Below, piece after piece: positions 1 through 12,225 of a DNA stretch of 64,000 nt; positions within the stretch are counted from its first letter, which is position 1; each line of letters opens with the position of its first letter. Position numbers and translations under genes: made by a program. Under the pieces are notes generated by a model that saw only the letters and a list, made by a program, of their open reading frames with translations, searched no databases and was not told the origin of the DNA. This DNA comes from Macrophomina tecta (taxonomy: Eukaryota; Ascomycota; Dothideomycetes; Botryosphaeriales; Botryosphaeriaceae): NCBI GenBank assembly GCA_024180945.1, contig JAKSGN010000035.1, positions 3,133,501-3,197,500 on the forward strand, written 5' to 3'.

Positions 1-1398
1 TGGACATGCCAACTTCACGATATACCCGAAGCCTTGTATGCCTGAGGTGTGCGATGCCCCCGCATGCCGTGAACCATTCGCCAGGTGGGAGGAGGCACGC
101 AGCAACTACACCAATCACCAGATTCGCACTGGAGGGAATCTCGGCGTTCCATCAGAAACGTATGTACAAGCTGACGGAGCAAAAATGGTCCGAAACCGAC
201 GCTGAATGGACGAAGTGCCACGACATGGCAGTCGCGCACGCCGCCGAAGCTATTGGGACCTTGCCGTGTGCTTACCCAGCCGCGTGTAGGATATAAGTCG
301 AGCGGGTCGAAGTACCTAAATTAAACATTGTGCCTTCTTTTTTTGTCGAAGTCCCGAGGCCAGAAAGAGTGGATTGAATTCTGAGAACCGATGAAAAATC
401 ACCGTGTCTGATCTTCCCACGCTCACGTTTCCCAGCGATAGGAAGATGCGAAAATGCCGCATGTTTTTAGCGCGCATCCGCTGGATCGAAGAGGGGGACA
501 CGCTAGGCCCCAGGCTGGGGTGACGCACGAAATGGCTCCTAGCAGCCGCACCCCGGAGACGCAGGGGTAACCCTTGAGTTCTCGATAGAGACAAGCGATG
601 ATAACGCGGACGGCGTATAAACCAAAGCAGGGCATTAAGTATTAGGGTTTCAGACTCATCGAGCTCTAGCCGTTACTGCTGGAAATCGCTAATGACAATG
701 TCACCGAAAGCTTCATGTTAGAACGCCTACTATATAGCGTCTGCAACAGGTCACGGCCTTCGAAAATACATGCATGGCGTGTTAAGTGGGTTGCAACCCC
801 TCGCGCAAATATTTGATTGTGCGGACACGGAACTTGCCGACGCGGTGATGAGAGAACGTGGTATAGACTACTGTAAGGTGGCAAATTCTGATTATAACAG
901 CTTGCGCTGGTAGTAGGCTGGTAGAAGTTTGTGGAGAAGCATCCTCTGAGCTGGCACAACTGGTGTATGCTGATAGTGCATGATATAAGGCAGCCCAAAT
1001 TTGCTAGCGGGCTCATCCTCAGTGGCTCTATACCTAGGTTTCGCTTTGAATGCGGTGGCCAAGCTACTCTTTATGCGCGGAGGAATGGATTATCGGGGCA
1101 ATGTTCTAGAGATGAGTAGAAATGTGGCTTGAGGTAAACCTTAGGACTTGTCGATCATCTGTGGCAGATTTACTATTGTAATATTTGCCAGAAGGTGGAT
1201 AATCTTTTTACACGCCACCAATTTCGGATTCAACCCTAATGAATTGTTTCCTGAGCTTGAATTGTCATTGTAGTATATAGTTTGCATACGTATTCCGTCG
1301 CTACTATCACAGGCCACTTGCTTTCGTTGCTAAATCGTTCATTCACCATAGTCTGCCGCTACTCAGGCATCTTCAATCCCGCATTCACTAGTTTGGCA
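1..1398. other. No gene recognised
   Basis: I see no convincing coding region, RNA gene or repeat here. The open frames are short, overlap on both strands and show no family resemblance. The last part is the likely 5' flank of the rhodopsin-type gene that starts at 1399. Confidence 0.5.
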
Positions 1399-2795
1399 AT
1401 GCCTTCCGGTAACTCTGATAGCAACGCATCAAGTGTCCTAAAGTGCAATATTCCGCTCATTTGCCTTTCCACTATCGCCATTGGTATTCGGCTATACACC
1501 CGACTCGTTATCAAGAAGGCAATTGGATTAGATGATTGTAAGCCTTAGTGTAATGATACAATTATTCCAGATTCTAATCTAAAAATTGATAGATCTCGTC
1601 ACATGCGCATATGTAAGCTTACAATCACAACCAAAAGGAAAAGTGAATATCGCTAATTCGCTCTCTTGTTTAGGTAGCGGGCATGGTATTGTTCATTGCC
1701 TGTTGTGTTGGTAAGGAAAATGAATATGTTACGCCAGTTCCTTTTGCAGTTCTGGAGACGGAAAATTGTTCTTGTTCTGACATTATGGCAGGAACCAAAT
1801 TCGGCCTTGGCTATCATTTCGTCGCCGTATCTGAAGGTGATTTCATTACTTTTAGAAAGGTAGGTCTCTTAGAGTGTATGCTGACCCGTGGACATGGGCT
1901 TAGCCAAGGTATAGATCCAATTTCTCATGCAGCTCTCTTATATCGCCTCATTCGTCGCCTCTAAGCTCTCCTTCGCCGCCTTGTACTTGCGTGTGTTCCC
2001 CGAACAACTATTCCGTAGGATTATCGTGAGCCTTTCCGTACTGCTCGTAGCGGAGTACATCGAAGAGACGGTTGTGATTTGCTTGCAGTGCAGGCCCATA
2101 CAAAAGCTTTGGCAGCCGACCATTGATGGGAGTTGCATGGACCTGCGCACATTTTACTACGTTGCGTTCGCGGTCAAACTGGCGACGGATTTAACCTTGT
2201 TCCTCCTACCAATCCCTGCGCTGCAAAGGCTCCAGACAAGTTTGGGAAAGAAAATTGGTGTGCTGGCCATGTTTTCCCTTGGGTTACTGTAAGTGAGGCC
2301 CTGAACTTCCATCCAGCAGAACACTGTAATTGATCGTCCCATAGAGTCTGTGTCATCAGCGTCATCCGTGCACCATTTCTATCAAAGATAGACGCAGATA
2401 TTACTTGTAAGTGTCAAGTTTAGCCAATTACCTACATTAAATATGGCGTAGGAACCGACAGCAAGATATTAATCAATCTCTCTACAGACTCTCTTGTCAT
2501 GGCATTAAACTGGTCATCAATCGAAATTTGCAGCCTTGTAGTCTGCTCCTGCATTCCTAGCTTGCGGCCCTTCCTCCGGCAGTTTCCCGCAGTCAGTAGT
2601 CTGCTCAGACTAAGCACTCGTTCCACAGCTTCCCGAGTCCCTGATTCAAACGAGCAAGCGTACGATTTGGTGTTGCGGAATTCTAAAAAGTCTAGAAGTC
2701 CATACTTGCGGGGCCTCAGCACGCTCAATTCTACACAGAAGGCTGATGGAGATAGCCGGGAGGTTATTCTACAAACTGAGCAATCAACCGGGTAA
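1399..2795 (+). CDS. Fungal rhodopsin-type (SAT4-like) integral membrane protein, five exons
   Basis: Model: exons 1399-1537, 1678-1859, 1933-2288, 2345-2406 and 2488-2795. The phases agree and give 348 residues, a usual length for the family of seven-helix fungal 'rhodopsin domain' proteins, whose role is mostly unknown. Seen: a Gly-Leu-Asp-Asp motif after the first helix, the family block 'ASKLSFAALYLRVFP' in exon 3, a Cys-Arg-Pro-[IL] motif, a Leu-Pro-Ile-Pro helix end, and 'DADITYSLV' created by joining exons 4 and 5. The tail is soluble and Ser/Arg-rich. The 140-nt first intron is the least certain: the acceptor at 1677 is chosen only because it keeps frame, and the expected Trp/Tyr after Asp-Asp is missing. 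Exon 2 is also divergent. It may be a weakly expressed or early-decaying copy. Family confidence is high, exon 1-2 boundary confidence low. Confidence 0.75.
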
Positions 2796-3283
2796 GAAAA
2801 AGACGGTACAAACAGTAGAATAGCCCGTGGATCGCGACAGAAATTTAAAAATAAAAAGGGAAGGCATAGGTTGTATGTGAGCAATTAAACGGTTTATAGG
2901 CAGGGAGCCTTCAAAAGGGTAGTATTCTCAGGTGCGAATCCTTGGTGTGGCAGGATTCGCCTACGGCGGCGTTATATACCGGGGGCCAGTGCGTAGCACG
3001 TGATAAGTACGGGTAAGCACCCAATAGCATGCCAAGGCCTACTGCCCAGACACTGTCATTCCCGAGAGACAGGGCTCTCCGACCGACTCGAGTAAGATCT
3101 CTGTATCTGATGAAGGATGTGCTGAAGAGCCACAAATGCGCGTCTGGTTGGATGCATTGCTTGGTTATGGTACGTCATGATGATTCGGCAAAGTACGGAC
3201 GGTTCAATTGATCGGATCGGACCCAATCAATCGGCCCGTAATAGCTGAAGTCAACCAAAAAGACGCGCAGCGAGCGCTTACCT
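2796..3283. other. No gene recognised
   Basis: Spacer between the rhodopsin-type gene and the Tc1 element. I see no supported feature. Confidence 0.4.
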
Positions 3284-3285
3284 TA

Positions 3286-4596
3286 CCGCACCCGTGCAAA
3301 AGTCAGGGCGCACGGACGTGCACGAGTCAAAACAACAACGTACCCTCTTCATCCCTTGCCTCATTACACCACCATGCAGCGCATCTTTGGACGCGAAATT
3401 TCAGGCAATGCTAGGCAAAGGCATCAGCTTTCACATAATCAACGAGTTTCGGTTATTACACAATCGCAAGATGGTAAATCTGGGCGTCAAATTGCCCGTG
3501 AGACTCGCTTCTCAGAACACGCAATTAGGAGCTGCATCAACCACTACAATACGACTGGCCAGATTGATCTAACACCTCGTACTGGCCGTCCCCCCAAAGT
3601 CAGCCTTCGCATGGAGCGCCAGATTATTCGTTTTGTTAACCGGTTCCCAAAACTTAAGCACAGCCAGGTGATTAAGCAACTCCAGTTATCTATCCATAAA
3701 GATACGCTCAGGCGTATTCTACGCAAGAACCATATTACCAAATGGCGTGCAAAGAATCGGCCTTGGATCTCTCAAGCGAATGCCCGCATTCGGTACCAAT
3801 ATGCAAAGAAATACCGGTATAAGAGCTGGAGATGGTGGATGAGGGTTACGTTCGGTAATGAGTGCTCAGTTGAGCAGGGCTCTGGCCACGCACCAAGCTG
3901 GGTTTTCCGTACGCCTGGCCAGCAAAAGTGGGACCAAAGCCGGCTTAATACACGGCCACTTGGCAAGAAGGCAAGATGTATGGTATGGGGTGGCTTTTCA
4001 GGCCAGCTAGGGGTGTCTGATTTACACGTTATAGAGCGTGATTTGGACTCTCCTAGGCAAGGCTATACTGCCAAATCCTATATCAAAGTACTGGAGGAAT
4101 AGGTACCAAGAAACTACGACTATAGTATATACTGGTTACAAGATGGTGCTGGTATTTATCGGGCGAACCGGGTGAAGAAATGGCTGCGTGATCACCAAAT
4201 TAGGTGCATTACTCACCCCCTATATTCGCCTGATCTAAACCTCCAGGAATACCTTTGGTGGCCACTAAAGATGAAGCTTCAAGAGATTGCGCCATTTATT
4301 GAGCTTGAGAAGAATCCTGAGCGCGTGGAGGCGTTACTAGCTGAGTGGTTACCTAGGGCATACGCATTGGTGGAAAAACCAAGCCTTAAAGCGCTTTGTA
4401 AAAGTATGCCACAACGGCTTGTAGATGTTATTCAAGCTGGTGGCTATCAAACTCGCTGGTAGCCTAGCTTTATAAAGAATCAACTCTTACTGCATTTGAG
4501 CAACTCCTTGTTGAATAATACGACTCCAAAGTATTGGTGTTGGTGGCAGGATAATTAGCGTCTTGGCCGTGCGCCCTGACTTTTGCACGGGTGCGG
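3286..4596 (+). mobile_element. Tc1/mariner element with perfect 30-bp inverted repeats and TA target site
   Basis: The 30 bases at 3286-3315 are the exact reverse complement of 4567-4596, and the element is bounded by TA at 3284-3285 and 4597-4598. This is the canonical Tc1/mariner target duplication. The 1.31-kb length and the single transposase frame fit an autonomous-type element. Perfect terminal repeats beside a broken transposase suggest a fairly recent insertion, or maintenance by transposase supplied from elsewhere. Confidence 0.92.
3374..4462 (+). pseudogene. Tc1-type DD34E transposase, inactivated
   Basis: The frame encodes an N-terminal helix-turn-helix region, a Gly-Arg-Pro-Pro linker and a DDE catalytic domain, as in fungal impala/Tc1 transposases. 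It is interrupted by a TAG at 4100-4102 and continues in the same frame to 4462. The first catalytic aspartate is replaced by asparagine (Phe-Gly-Asn-Glu-Cys, where the family has Asp-Glu-Cys). The second Asp (Gln-Asp-Gly-Ala) and the Glu (Leu-Gln-Glu-Tyr) are present with 34 residues between them. Both lesions are G-to-A or C-to-T type, consistent with RIP. It could not be catalytically active as it stands. Start chosen at the first ATG after the left inverted repeat. Confidence 0.88.
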
Positions 4597-4598
4597 TA

Positions 4599-6241
4599 GC
4601 GAAGCCGCAGACATTCAACGCCCGGGTGCGGCTACGAAGTCGGATCTCCCTGCAGCCTTCCAACGCTCAATTCTCGCGAAAACTTCCTCCCTCATGGCCG
4701 AAGGTGTGGCTTCTAACCTGGACCTCTGTTACCGCACGGATGGCCATTCCAACAGAAGAAGCCATCCAGCGGCTAACTTATCACAGGTACATGATTGGCC
4801 GCCGGCGGCAAAGCTGTAAGCCTAATAGAGGGACAGCCGTGCAGCGCCAGCCAGAGAGTCTGGTGCTTGGTCCGTTTCAAATCCTTTGTCTCGACCGGCA
4901 GGAACGCATATCCGAAAGCTGCTAGCTCAGTCCACAGGGGGGGCCATCCTGTTGTGAAGCCATGCAGAGCGGCCCGATCTTCCGCAAGCCGCCGCAATGC
5001 TCTCCGTGCAGTAGAGTTGAGCGCTGTAGCGCAGTGGCTCTCGCCGGTGTGGTATTCTTCGAGGCGCACCGCTGCGAAATGGTCGCCATGTAGATGATCG
5101 CCATTACCTCGGCCGTGCATGTCAGCTGGTTTTTTTCTTTTTTTTTTTTCGACCAAACGCGCCCTGCGACCGCTAACGACGCCCTGAACAAGGACAGCGT
5201 GTGCGCCAAGAGGATAGCTCCAGGTGCTTAGGCTCCGGAGTCGTTTCCGTTTGGCTGGTCTGGCTTGTATTCACTCCTGTTGATCTGTGTCTCACTGGGT
5301 TCTCTGGCTTACAAGGCATAGGTGAGGCGCAGCTTTCTACCGAAGCAGTGATGCCAGCTGCGCACACAACTATGTGCGAATACATTTTGACGAAAATGCC
5401 GAAATCGCCCAAACCACCCCGTCGGACGCAATCCACCTCTTGCAGTGTAGACACACAGAGCTATCCTCGCCTGATCCTTACCGTCCTGGGGGCTGCAGGG
5501 TCTGCCTGTCGGGCAAGAGGTCACGTCCCTTAACACGTTCTACGTGTACCGCTTATGGTGTGGTACTCGGCATCGTGTTAAATAGTTGTAACTGTATTAA
5601 ATGCGTATTATATAGCCCCCAATACCTCTATTATCTCCAGCCTCGCCGCTTCCTGCCTATCTGAACCTCGTGCACAGCTACCAACGACTTATTGCTTGCG
5701 AGGCGAGAGTCGTACAGTCATAGAGAGAAGTAGCGGCAGAGGCCACGGAGTCGCGATTGAACGCGCAGGTAAGAGAGGTAAATCAGACGATCAGAGGAGC
5801 AGCCAGATCCACCACTACTGCTGCTGAACGACGTACTCTTGGCCCTGCTGGGATTGACATTTAAACGAGACCGCTAGTAGTGCGCGAAGCATCCTCAGCG
5901 GCGGATTCAAGGCCCCTTTGTCCTCTCGCAGCTTCCCAGTCCCGGCCGGCTCTCCTCAGTCCGCCCACAGTACAGACCGGCTCCCCCCCACCACCGCCCG
6001 GTCATTCGAGCCTCAGCTGTCTTCAGTGGCGTCGTTCGAAACGCAGAACCCCTCTGCGTGCTCTGAGAATGCACGACACGCCTAGAAATGTCTCGACTAG
6101 CGCGACGGCCGTTCACAACCAGCTGAAACTCTAGTAGTGTGTAAATTCATACCTGATAACTGCGCTTGTGTCTGTTTCTGCTTGTTGCTTCCGTTCCCCG
6201 CCAGGCTCTCTGCTCCTGCACTTTCATCCTCACGCGCGCCA
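4599..6241. other. No gene recognised; contains a T7CT12 tract
   Basis: GC-moderate DNA with no convincing coding frame. A pyrimidine tract T7-C-T12 lies at 5130-5149, and the identical 20-mer recurs at 8382-8401. The part after about 5850 is probably the promoter and 5' leader of the next gene. Confidence 0.4.
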
Positions 6242-7867
6242 ATGAGGCGCTCCTCCAAGTTCGCCATTTCTCTGCCTGGCCGCCGCGCCCGTGGCGAGGG
6301 GGACGCGCATCTGGAGCACGTTTCGACCCTCGGCTGTGAGGGCCTAAGGCCCAGCAAAGTCGAGCGCCTCCTGGGTGCCAACTTACCTCGGCGCCGCACT
6401 AGGAGCGCTGCCTACGCCCACGCTTCTCCCTGTAACAATTCGGCAGCCCCGTCGCTGGGGACGGAGAAAAGCCACCTGAGCATTTCGCCACCTGGGGCCA
6501 GCCGGGATTTTTTGGGCCGACTCAAACACTCGCCTGCCACCGACGACAGTCTCCTTATGCCACCGCACTCCCGCTTCCTCCAGGATGCTAGCTGTGTCCA
6601 TAGCAGGGACCGCTCTGGCTCAGACACATGTTCTATACGCAGCAAGCCGCCGAACGCTCGGGCTTTCAAGGGCCGCGGTTACGAGTCTCCTTACGATGAT
6701 GCCAAAGTTAATAGGCGAAGACCGCCGCCAGGAATCCAGCACTGGTTTGATGGTCTGAGCGAAGAAGATGATGATGATGATAGTGATGATGAAGAGGAGG
6801 ACGAAGAGGAAGAGGAGAAGGCGGTAACTCCAGTGCGAGCCGATATGAAGGTGCAGGAGTCTCGATCCCTACCTCTCCAGCAGCCATCGTCAAATTACGG
6901 CAAACGGCAGGCGTCCCCACCTCAACATGGACGGAAAACTCCGAAGGCCAAGGTCGCCCCGACGGTGCGAACTTATCCTCCTATCGACCGTGTCCGTCAG
7001 GCAGATTGTGCATACCTTAGAGAGCGCGTAGATGCAGCGGAAAGCAGAGCAGCGCCTCAAACTTACCTATGTCGTGCGGATCATTTCCAGGCCGGTCTCG
7101 AAAGTCTGTTCTCAGACAAGCCTCATCTTCGGGGCCAACCGAGTCAGGCATATCCCACAAGCCATGAGACGCGGATTTCCTCCTGGGCGGAGACGAGCAA
7201 GATGTCGAACCAAGACCTGAACGGCCATAGTGCTTTGTCCCTTTCTTCCTCAGACGACGAAAGCGATCTGAGGAGTAGTAGTAGTAACAACCTTCCAGTC
7301 ATTCGCGATAGTATCGCCATGTCCATCGATACCGAAGACGAGATTTTAGTTGCTATCGCCCAAGCAATCGACCTCAAATCTTGCCGGAGCCGGACTGCAA
7401 GACGTGTATCCGCGGCGTCCAGTATGGCTCCGGCCTCTGGAGCCAGCTTGCGGTCCTCAACCACTGCAGCCATTATTGACATTATGCTCTCCCCTACTAC
7501 TGCCTCTTGCCAGACAAATCTGGCTCTCCCGAGGCATTCCAATTCTCGGATTGAACAGAGGTCTCAATATCCCCGACAGGGTCTCGCCTTTCTAGCGGAC
7601 GATCAAAATATCTCGAGGCATTACGCCGGAAGCTTCAGTGATGAGAGGGATACAAGCAGCATTAACAGCGTAAGAATATGGAAAAGTGAGCAGGGACTCA
7701 ACAAGAGCTACAAGCGCATGTCTGTGACGAAAGAAGAGGAAACGCTTCTAAGGCTGGTACGCAGGAAGGGTGCAGCACTAGCAAAGAAAAGTTCCACAGA
7801 CGGCCATCAATCGGCCGCGAAGGCCAAACAGGTTAGATCGGGGATCCCGAGCTCTCCGCAGAACTAG
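6242..7867 (+). CDS. Conserved fungal hypothetical protein, acidic and serine-rich
   Basis: Uninterrupted frame of 541 residues from the ATG at 6242. The open frame extends to an ATG at 6137, but that stretch is Cys/Leu-rich and looks like leader. Visible features are a basic N-terminus, a 'GIQHWFDGL' motif followed by a run of about 20 Asp/Glu residues (about 6766-6826), Ser-rich stretches, an acidic block ending 'EDEILVAIAQAI', and a C-terminal 'SVTKEEETLLRLVRRKGAALAKK' type helix. I recall similar motifs in ascomycete proteins of unknown function. Composition suggests a nuclear or scaffold protein, but no catalytic domain is visible. An upstream exon cannot be excluded. Confidence 0.65.
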   Translation: MRRSSKFAISLPGRRARGEGDAHLEHVSTLGCEGLRPSKVERLLGANLPRRRTRSAAYAHASPCNNSAAPSLGTEKSHLSISPPGASRDFLGRLKHSPATDDSLLMPPHSRFLQDASCVHSRDRSGSDTCSIRSKPPNARAFKGRGYESPYDDAKVNRRRPPPGIQHWFDGLSEEDDDDDSDDEEEDEEEEEKAVTPVRADMKVQESRSLPLQQPSSNYGKRQASPPQHGRKTPKAKVAPTVRTYPPIDRVRQADCAYLRERVDAAESRAAPQTYLCRADHFQAGLESLFSDKPHLRGQPSQAYPTSHETRISSWAETSKMSNQDLNGHSALSLSSSDDESDLRSSSSNNLPVIRDSIAMSIDTEDEILVAIAQAIDLKSCRSRTARRVSAASSMAPASGASLRSSTTAAIIDIMLSPTTASCQTNLALPRHSNSRIEQRSQYPRQGLAFLADDQNISRHYAGSFSDERDTSSINSVRIWKSEQGLNKSYKRMSVTKEEETLLRLVRRKGAALAKKSSTDGHQSAAKAKQVRSGIPSSPQN

Positions 7868-9500
7868 CAGCATGTTGCTAGTTCCGTAACGAAGGGTTTC
7901 CTAGGTTTAGAGGCTTTGGGAAAGCACTTTCTGACTGAAGGCGACTGAAGGCCTTGTACGGATTTAATCCTAGCTTACAGTACGGTAGCTGAAACGGAAC
8001 ATTCGTCGTCGGTCGTTGGGACCCTTGTTAGCGGGACCTACGTTTCGCCGCCTCCTCTTTCGGAGAAAGGGAACCGGACACCGCTAATCGCAAATGAGGC
8101 TCTTCTCAGATCTCGAGGCTCGAGCTCTATTGCATTCCGATGCTGTGTTATTTCTTCACAGCGGTCTCGTATAGCGCAGCGGATAGTGTCACAGCCCCCG
8201 TGGATCTCTAGCGCCGTTTTCCCTCCTCTTTAAGTCTTCCCTCGCTACCGGATACACTAACCTCCCCTGCTACCGCTTCTTACACGGATATGGTTATTTT
8301 CCTTGTAACTCTGGGCCTATGATCGGGCGTTAGGCTCTCTGCTAAAGTTGCTGGTAGTTCTATTAGGGGCAGCGAAGGTTGTTTTTTTCTTTTTTTTTTT
8401 TGTGCCGATCGACTCTACTATTTTCATTGATACCACCACCATCCTTCCGAGATCAGCGTGAGCTACAAGGGCAAGGAGAGAGCGAAGGTACTGGAGACCA
8501 CCAAGGAATATGTTGAACAGTGAGGAATTGAGGTTCACCGCTGCCTCATTGAATAGTGTTGAAGCGACAGTATATATACATGATAGTGGGGAGGGTACAT
8601 GAGGTAATGATGGTGCCTTGGTGGTGTGATGCTAAAAGTATAAAACTGGTGGCTGAAAAGATACGAATGACGGCATTCCGTAACGGCAATGGTGGTGATG
8701 GTTGACAGAATAGGTAAAGGCACACGAAAGCAGCGGTGCAATGCTAGCTCTAGCGCCAACGTTAATCTTAGCGTAGAAACGCCTGGTTAGGCAGTGACTG
8801 CTGCGGAACTTGAACTTTGTATAAAAGAAGTGAAAGTTTCGAGAGTGACAGTCGCTTCGCTCTGTGGGTGATTCGCTCCGGTGAATAGTTGGCTCTGGTC
8901 AGTTAGCTTGCTTTGCGAGTAGAAGTAGGTACGACTTCCATATTTAGTTATGCCAAACTTATCATGAGTAGTGCGATTGAACCGAAACACACCAAGGGTC
9001 GGGCCCATATGTGGTACTCGGCAAATGAACAGCTTTTGTTACCAATCTCCGATAATTGTTGCGATCTAGTCTGACAAATTTTTCAATTCTGTAAACATCG
9101 CACTCTTGAACGGCTCCCTTTCTTAGTACAGATTTCTAATTGGCATTGAGGCCCTAGAATCCCTGTCTGTCCCTGGGAATGGACACAGAAAGATAAAGAT
9201 TCGTAATGGCTCCCTGTTATAAGGGCGCTTGCTGTGGCTTCGAAGGGAGAATGCGTCGGGCTTTCCGCGGGCACTTAGAGGATCTTGATCCTTGTAGACC
9301 TGTGCTTTACTTCCGGCCAGTACTCTTTTCAACGTGCACCGGAATATTTCGTCCGCAGCTCCTCGCATCTGGGTTGCGCGATCCTCACGCTACAGCTGGA
9401 TGGGAAATCCTCAGCTAGCCGCATTGATCCCTAGCGATAGGCTCGAGTCTTTCCGCGGCCTGACTTGAGATAATGCCCTGCGAGTAGGCCGGGTTTTCCT
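7868..9500. other. No gene recognised; contains a T7CT12 tract
   Basis: Intergenic. It holds the second T7-C-T12 tract (8382-8401) and short simple-sequence stretches. A tRNA A-box-like string near 8172 has no B box, so I do not call a tRNA. Confidence 0.4.
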
Positions 9501-12225
9501 CAGACATCCCAGTAATAAATATATATTTATTATTAAGGGCATATTTATTGTTAAGCTTTTCCATAAGGATAATAATATAGACGCTGCCAATAAATATATA
9601 TTGTTAACTATTAATAATATAGGCCCACTATTTTCCAGCGCCAATTCCCCCAGAGTGTTTCAGATTAAATTGCAGTCTTGTACGCATATTACTGCTTATC
9701 AGGCCTCTAGATAGGAGGTGAACTCCAATGTTTGTAACTCCTAGCAACCGAAACTGCTGCCTCGCCATACCCGTCACGTTGCAAGTACGCAGTTCGTAAT
9801 ACATCAGCGACATATCTCTACACACGACAATGGACGTCAACATATCCTCACTGCCCCAATCCAATGCCCCGTCAAGTTCTTCCTCCGTGGTACCCTCTGA
9901 CAGTGCCTCACAAGTTGCCAGCACACTGTCAGAACCCGAGGCATCGTCAGCTCAGCATACGGTCAAGAGACGGAAACTGAGAGCCACATCAACATGGGAT
10001 CACTTTCGAGAAGCTCAAGGCGACGAGCCACGTACTATGAGCGGGAAATTACTTCACTACTGCACGCGTTGTCGCAATCCATCCTGGTCAACCCACATAT
10101 CTGGCAACGCCCGCTATCATCTCGAGAAGGCTCATCACATACTTGTTCGAGAGGATTCAAAATCTCAAAACAGGCGCCAACTAGCCATCGAAAATGCCTT
10201 CGCAAGAACAACCGGCAAGCGGCTGCAGCAAGTCAGGGAGAATGAGATGAACACTCTACGGAGTGTAATCAATGTCGATGCCTTTCGAGAGGCACAGATG
10301 TTGCTATCCGAACATAAACATTTACCGCTCAACTTCGTAACCTGGCCGGAATACCAGGCACTTCTGGCCGCGATAAACCCTGCCGTTGAAGAGTTCCTAA
10401 CTGATTCCGGTAGCACAGTTGCGGCGGACTTGGATAGGGCCTACGATGCGCATCAACAATCCGTAAAGGAATGGCTAGAACGTGCCCGGAGCCTCGTACA
10501 CATTGCTATGGACGTATGGTCTTCTCCTCAGCGGAAGGCCTATATCGCTGTTCACGCCCAATGGGTTGACGAGGCCTACAAACCTCGGAAAGCATTGCTA
10601 GGGCTACCAAACCTCCGCCGCTCTCACGCCGGCACGGCTATGGCACCTCACTTGATGACGATTATCCGACAGTACCACTTAGCGCCCCGAATCGGCTACT
10701 TCACTGGGGACAATGACGCAAAGAATGACACCTGTCTCCGCCAACTTGCTGTTGAGCTGTCGCAAGAGTACGGCCTTACACTTGACCCAGTGTCCTCTCG
10801 AACGCGGTGTGCCGGCCACATCATTAACTTGTCCCTTCAAGCCTTTCTCTTTGCAACTAGTGAGGACGCTCTGCAGGCCGCAATTGCGCAGGCGCAACAC
10901 GAGGTAAATGATGTAACAGTTGCGGACGCGTTACACGACCAAATTCAGTCGAACACTTGTCACAAGAGTCACGACAGGCGCAAGAAACGCCATGACACTG
11001 CCGGCTGGCGGAGCATCGGCCCAATGGGTAAACTCCACAACATTGCGGTGTTCATCCGTAATTCCACAGTGCGCAACGATGCATGGGATGACATTGCAGA
11101 AAAGGCGCTTGGAATTGACAATATCACCCGTTGGAACTCATGGTTCAAGTTGCTTGATGCGGCTATCAGCCAAGAGGGTCCATTGTCAATATTCCTCAAC
11201 CAATACCACAACGAGCTGGAAGACGACATCCTCACACATGATGATTGGCAAGTACTCAAAATGACTCACGAGTTCTTGCAGCCGTTTTACCAAGCGACCT
11301 TGGAGCAGCAAATGGAGTGGGCATCAATAGATCAGGTGCTAGAGAATATGGATATTCTTTTCATGCAGTTTGAGAATGCCAAGGTAAGCCATGGACGGCT
11401 CGATCGATTACCAGACCTGGACTGATGTTAAAGCAGGGCAAATACGCCAGCAACGCGCGTATGGTTCATTCCATTCACATGGGTTGGTGGGTTCTCTCGA
11501 AGTATTATGAAGAGAGTGACAGAAACCCAATATATGCCACGGCATTATTGCTCCATCCAGAAAAGCGCCGGAGGTACCTTGACCGCCACTGGGCAGAGGA
11601 ATGGAGGCAGACCGCTATTGCTGGTGCACGGCAGCATTGGGCGAAGTACAAGGACCGGCCACTCCCGTCGGAGTCCGCGGCTCGGCTGAACGACGAACGA
11701 CGGGAAGTAACACCGTACGAGCGTATCAAGCAGTCAATGAGTGTCTTGGATGAACCCGGAGATGAGGATGAATTCGAAAAATTCGTCAATTCTCCGCCAA
11801 GACCTATGACGACCAAAACACCGCTTGAATGGTGGTGTCGAGAAGAACAGAGAATTGAGTATCCACGTTTACACCAATTGGCCATTGACATACTAAGTGT
11901 GCCGGCGATGTCCGACGATCCGGAACGGGTATTCTCTTGCGCAAGGCGGACAATTTCTTGGGACAGGGCACGGCTCTCGCCTGATACTATCGAGAAGCTT
12001 CAATGCCTGAGCAACTGGGTGAAGAATGACTTGGTCCGCAAAGTCTACGTGGCAGTAGATGGTAAGGTCATGGATATTGCTGGCGGCAACGACGACATGC
12101 ATGGCGCTTCAGTTTTATATTAATAATTATTGATAAGCTTAGCAATCGATAATAATATTAGGATCTGCCAATGAATACATAAGAATATGTCAATATTATG
12201 TATTTATTTATTATTGGGATGTCTG
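9501..12225 (+). mobile_element. hAT-family DNA transposon with imperfect terminal inverted repeats
   Basis: The left end at 9501-9523 and the right end at 12203-12225 are inverted copies (CAGACATCCC followed by A/T-rich TAATAAATA). Both ends continue with related AT-rich subterminal sequence, including the 'aagctt' and 'ctgcca' words in mirrored order. The interior encodes a hAT transposase. The 8 bases outside each end do not match, so no target-site duplication is visible. Either one flank has been rearranged or the true ends differ by a few bases. The right end joins directly to HET-domain coding sequence. Confidence 0.8.
9830..12123 (+). CDS. hAT transposase with BED-type zinc finger
   Basis: Exon 1 is 9830-11383 and exon 2 is 11434-12123, with a 50-nt GT..AG intron whose removal restores one 747-residue frame (a CAG acceptor three bases later would also work). 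Features in order: Ser-rich leader; a BED-like finger (Trp-Asp-His-Phe..Cys-x2-Cys..His-x4-His, about residues 60-105); catalytic-core blocks 'MDVWSSP' and 'TGDNDAKND'; a Cys-Ala-Gly-His motif; 'ITRWNSW'; and the C-terminal hAT dimerisation motif with 'SVPAMSDDPERVFSCARR'. No premature stop remains after splicing, so this copy may be functional. It belongs to fungal hAT (Restless/Tol-like) transposases. Confidence 0.85.

Noticed and set aside
1..296. Open frame at the left edge as a partial gene
   Set aside because: No recognisable motif and an equally long frame on the opposite strand.
8172..8183. tRNA A-box-like string TAGCGCAGCGGA
   Set aside because: No B box (GGTTCRANYCC) and no cloverleaf-compatible acceptor stem within 100 bp.
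9384..9400. Target-site duplication for the hAT element
   Set aside because: The nearest string to the right flank (gctacgac) is gctacagc, 100 bp away and imperfect; not a duplication.
11384..11436. Frameshift in the hAT transposase
   Set aside because: Explained by a 50-53-nt intron with good donor (AAG|GTAAGC) and a phase-compatible acceptor.
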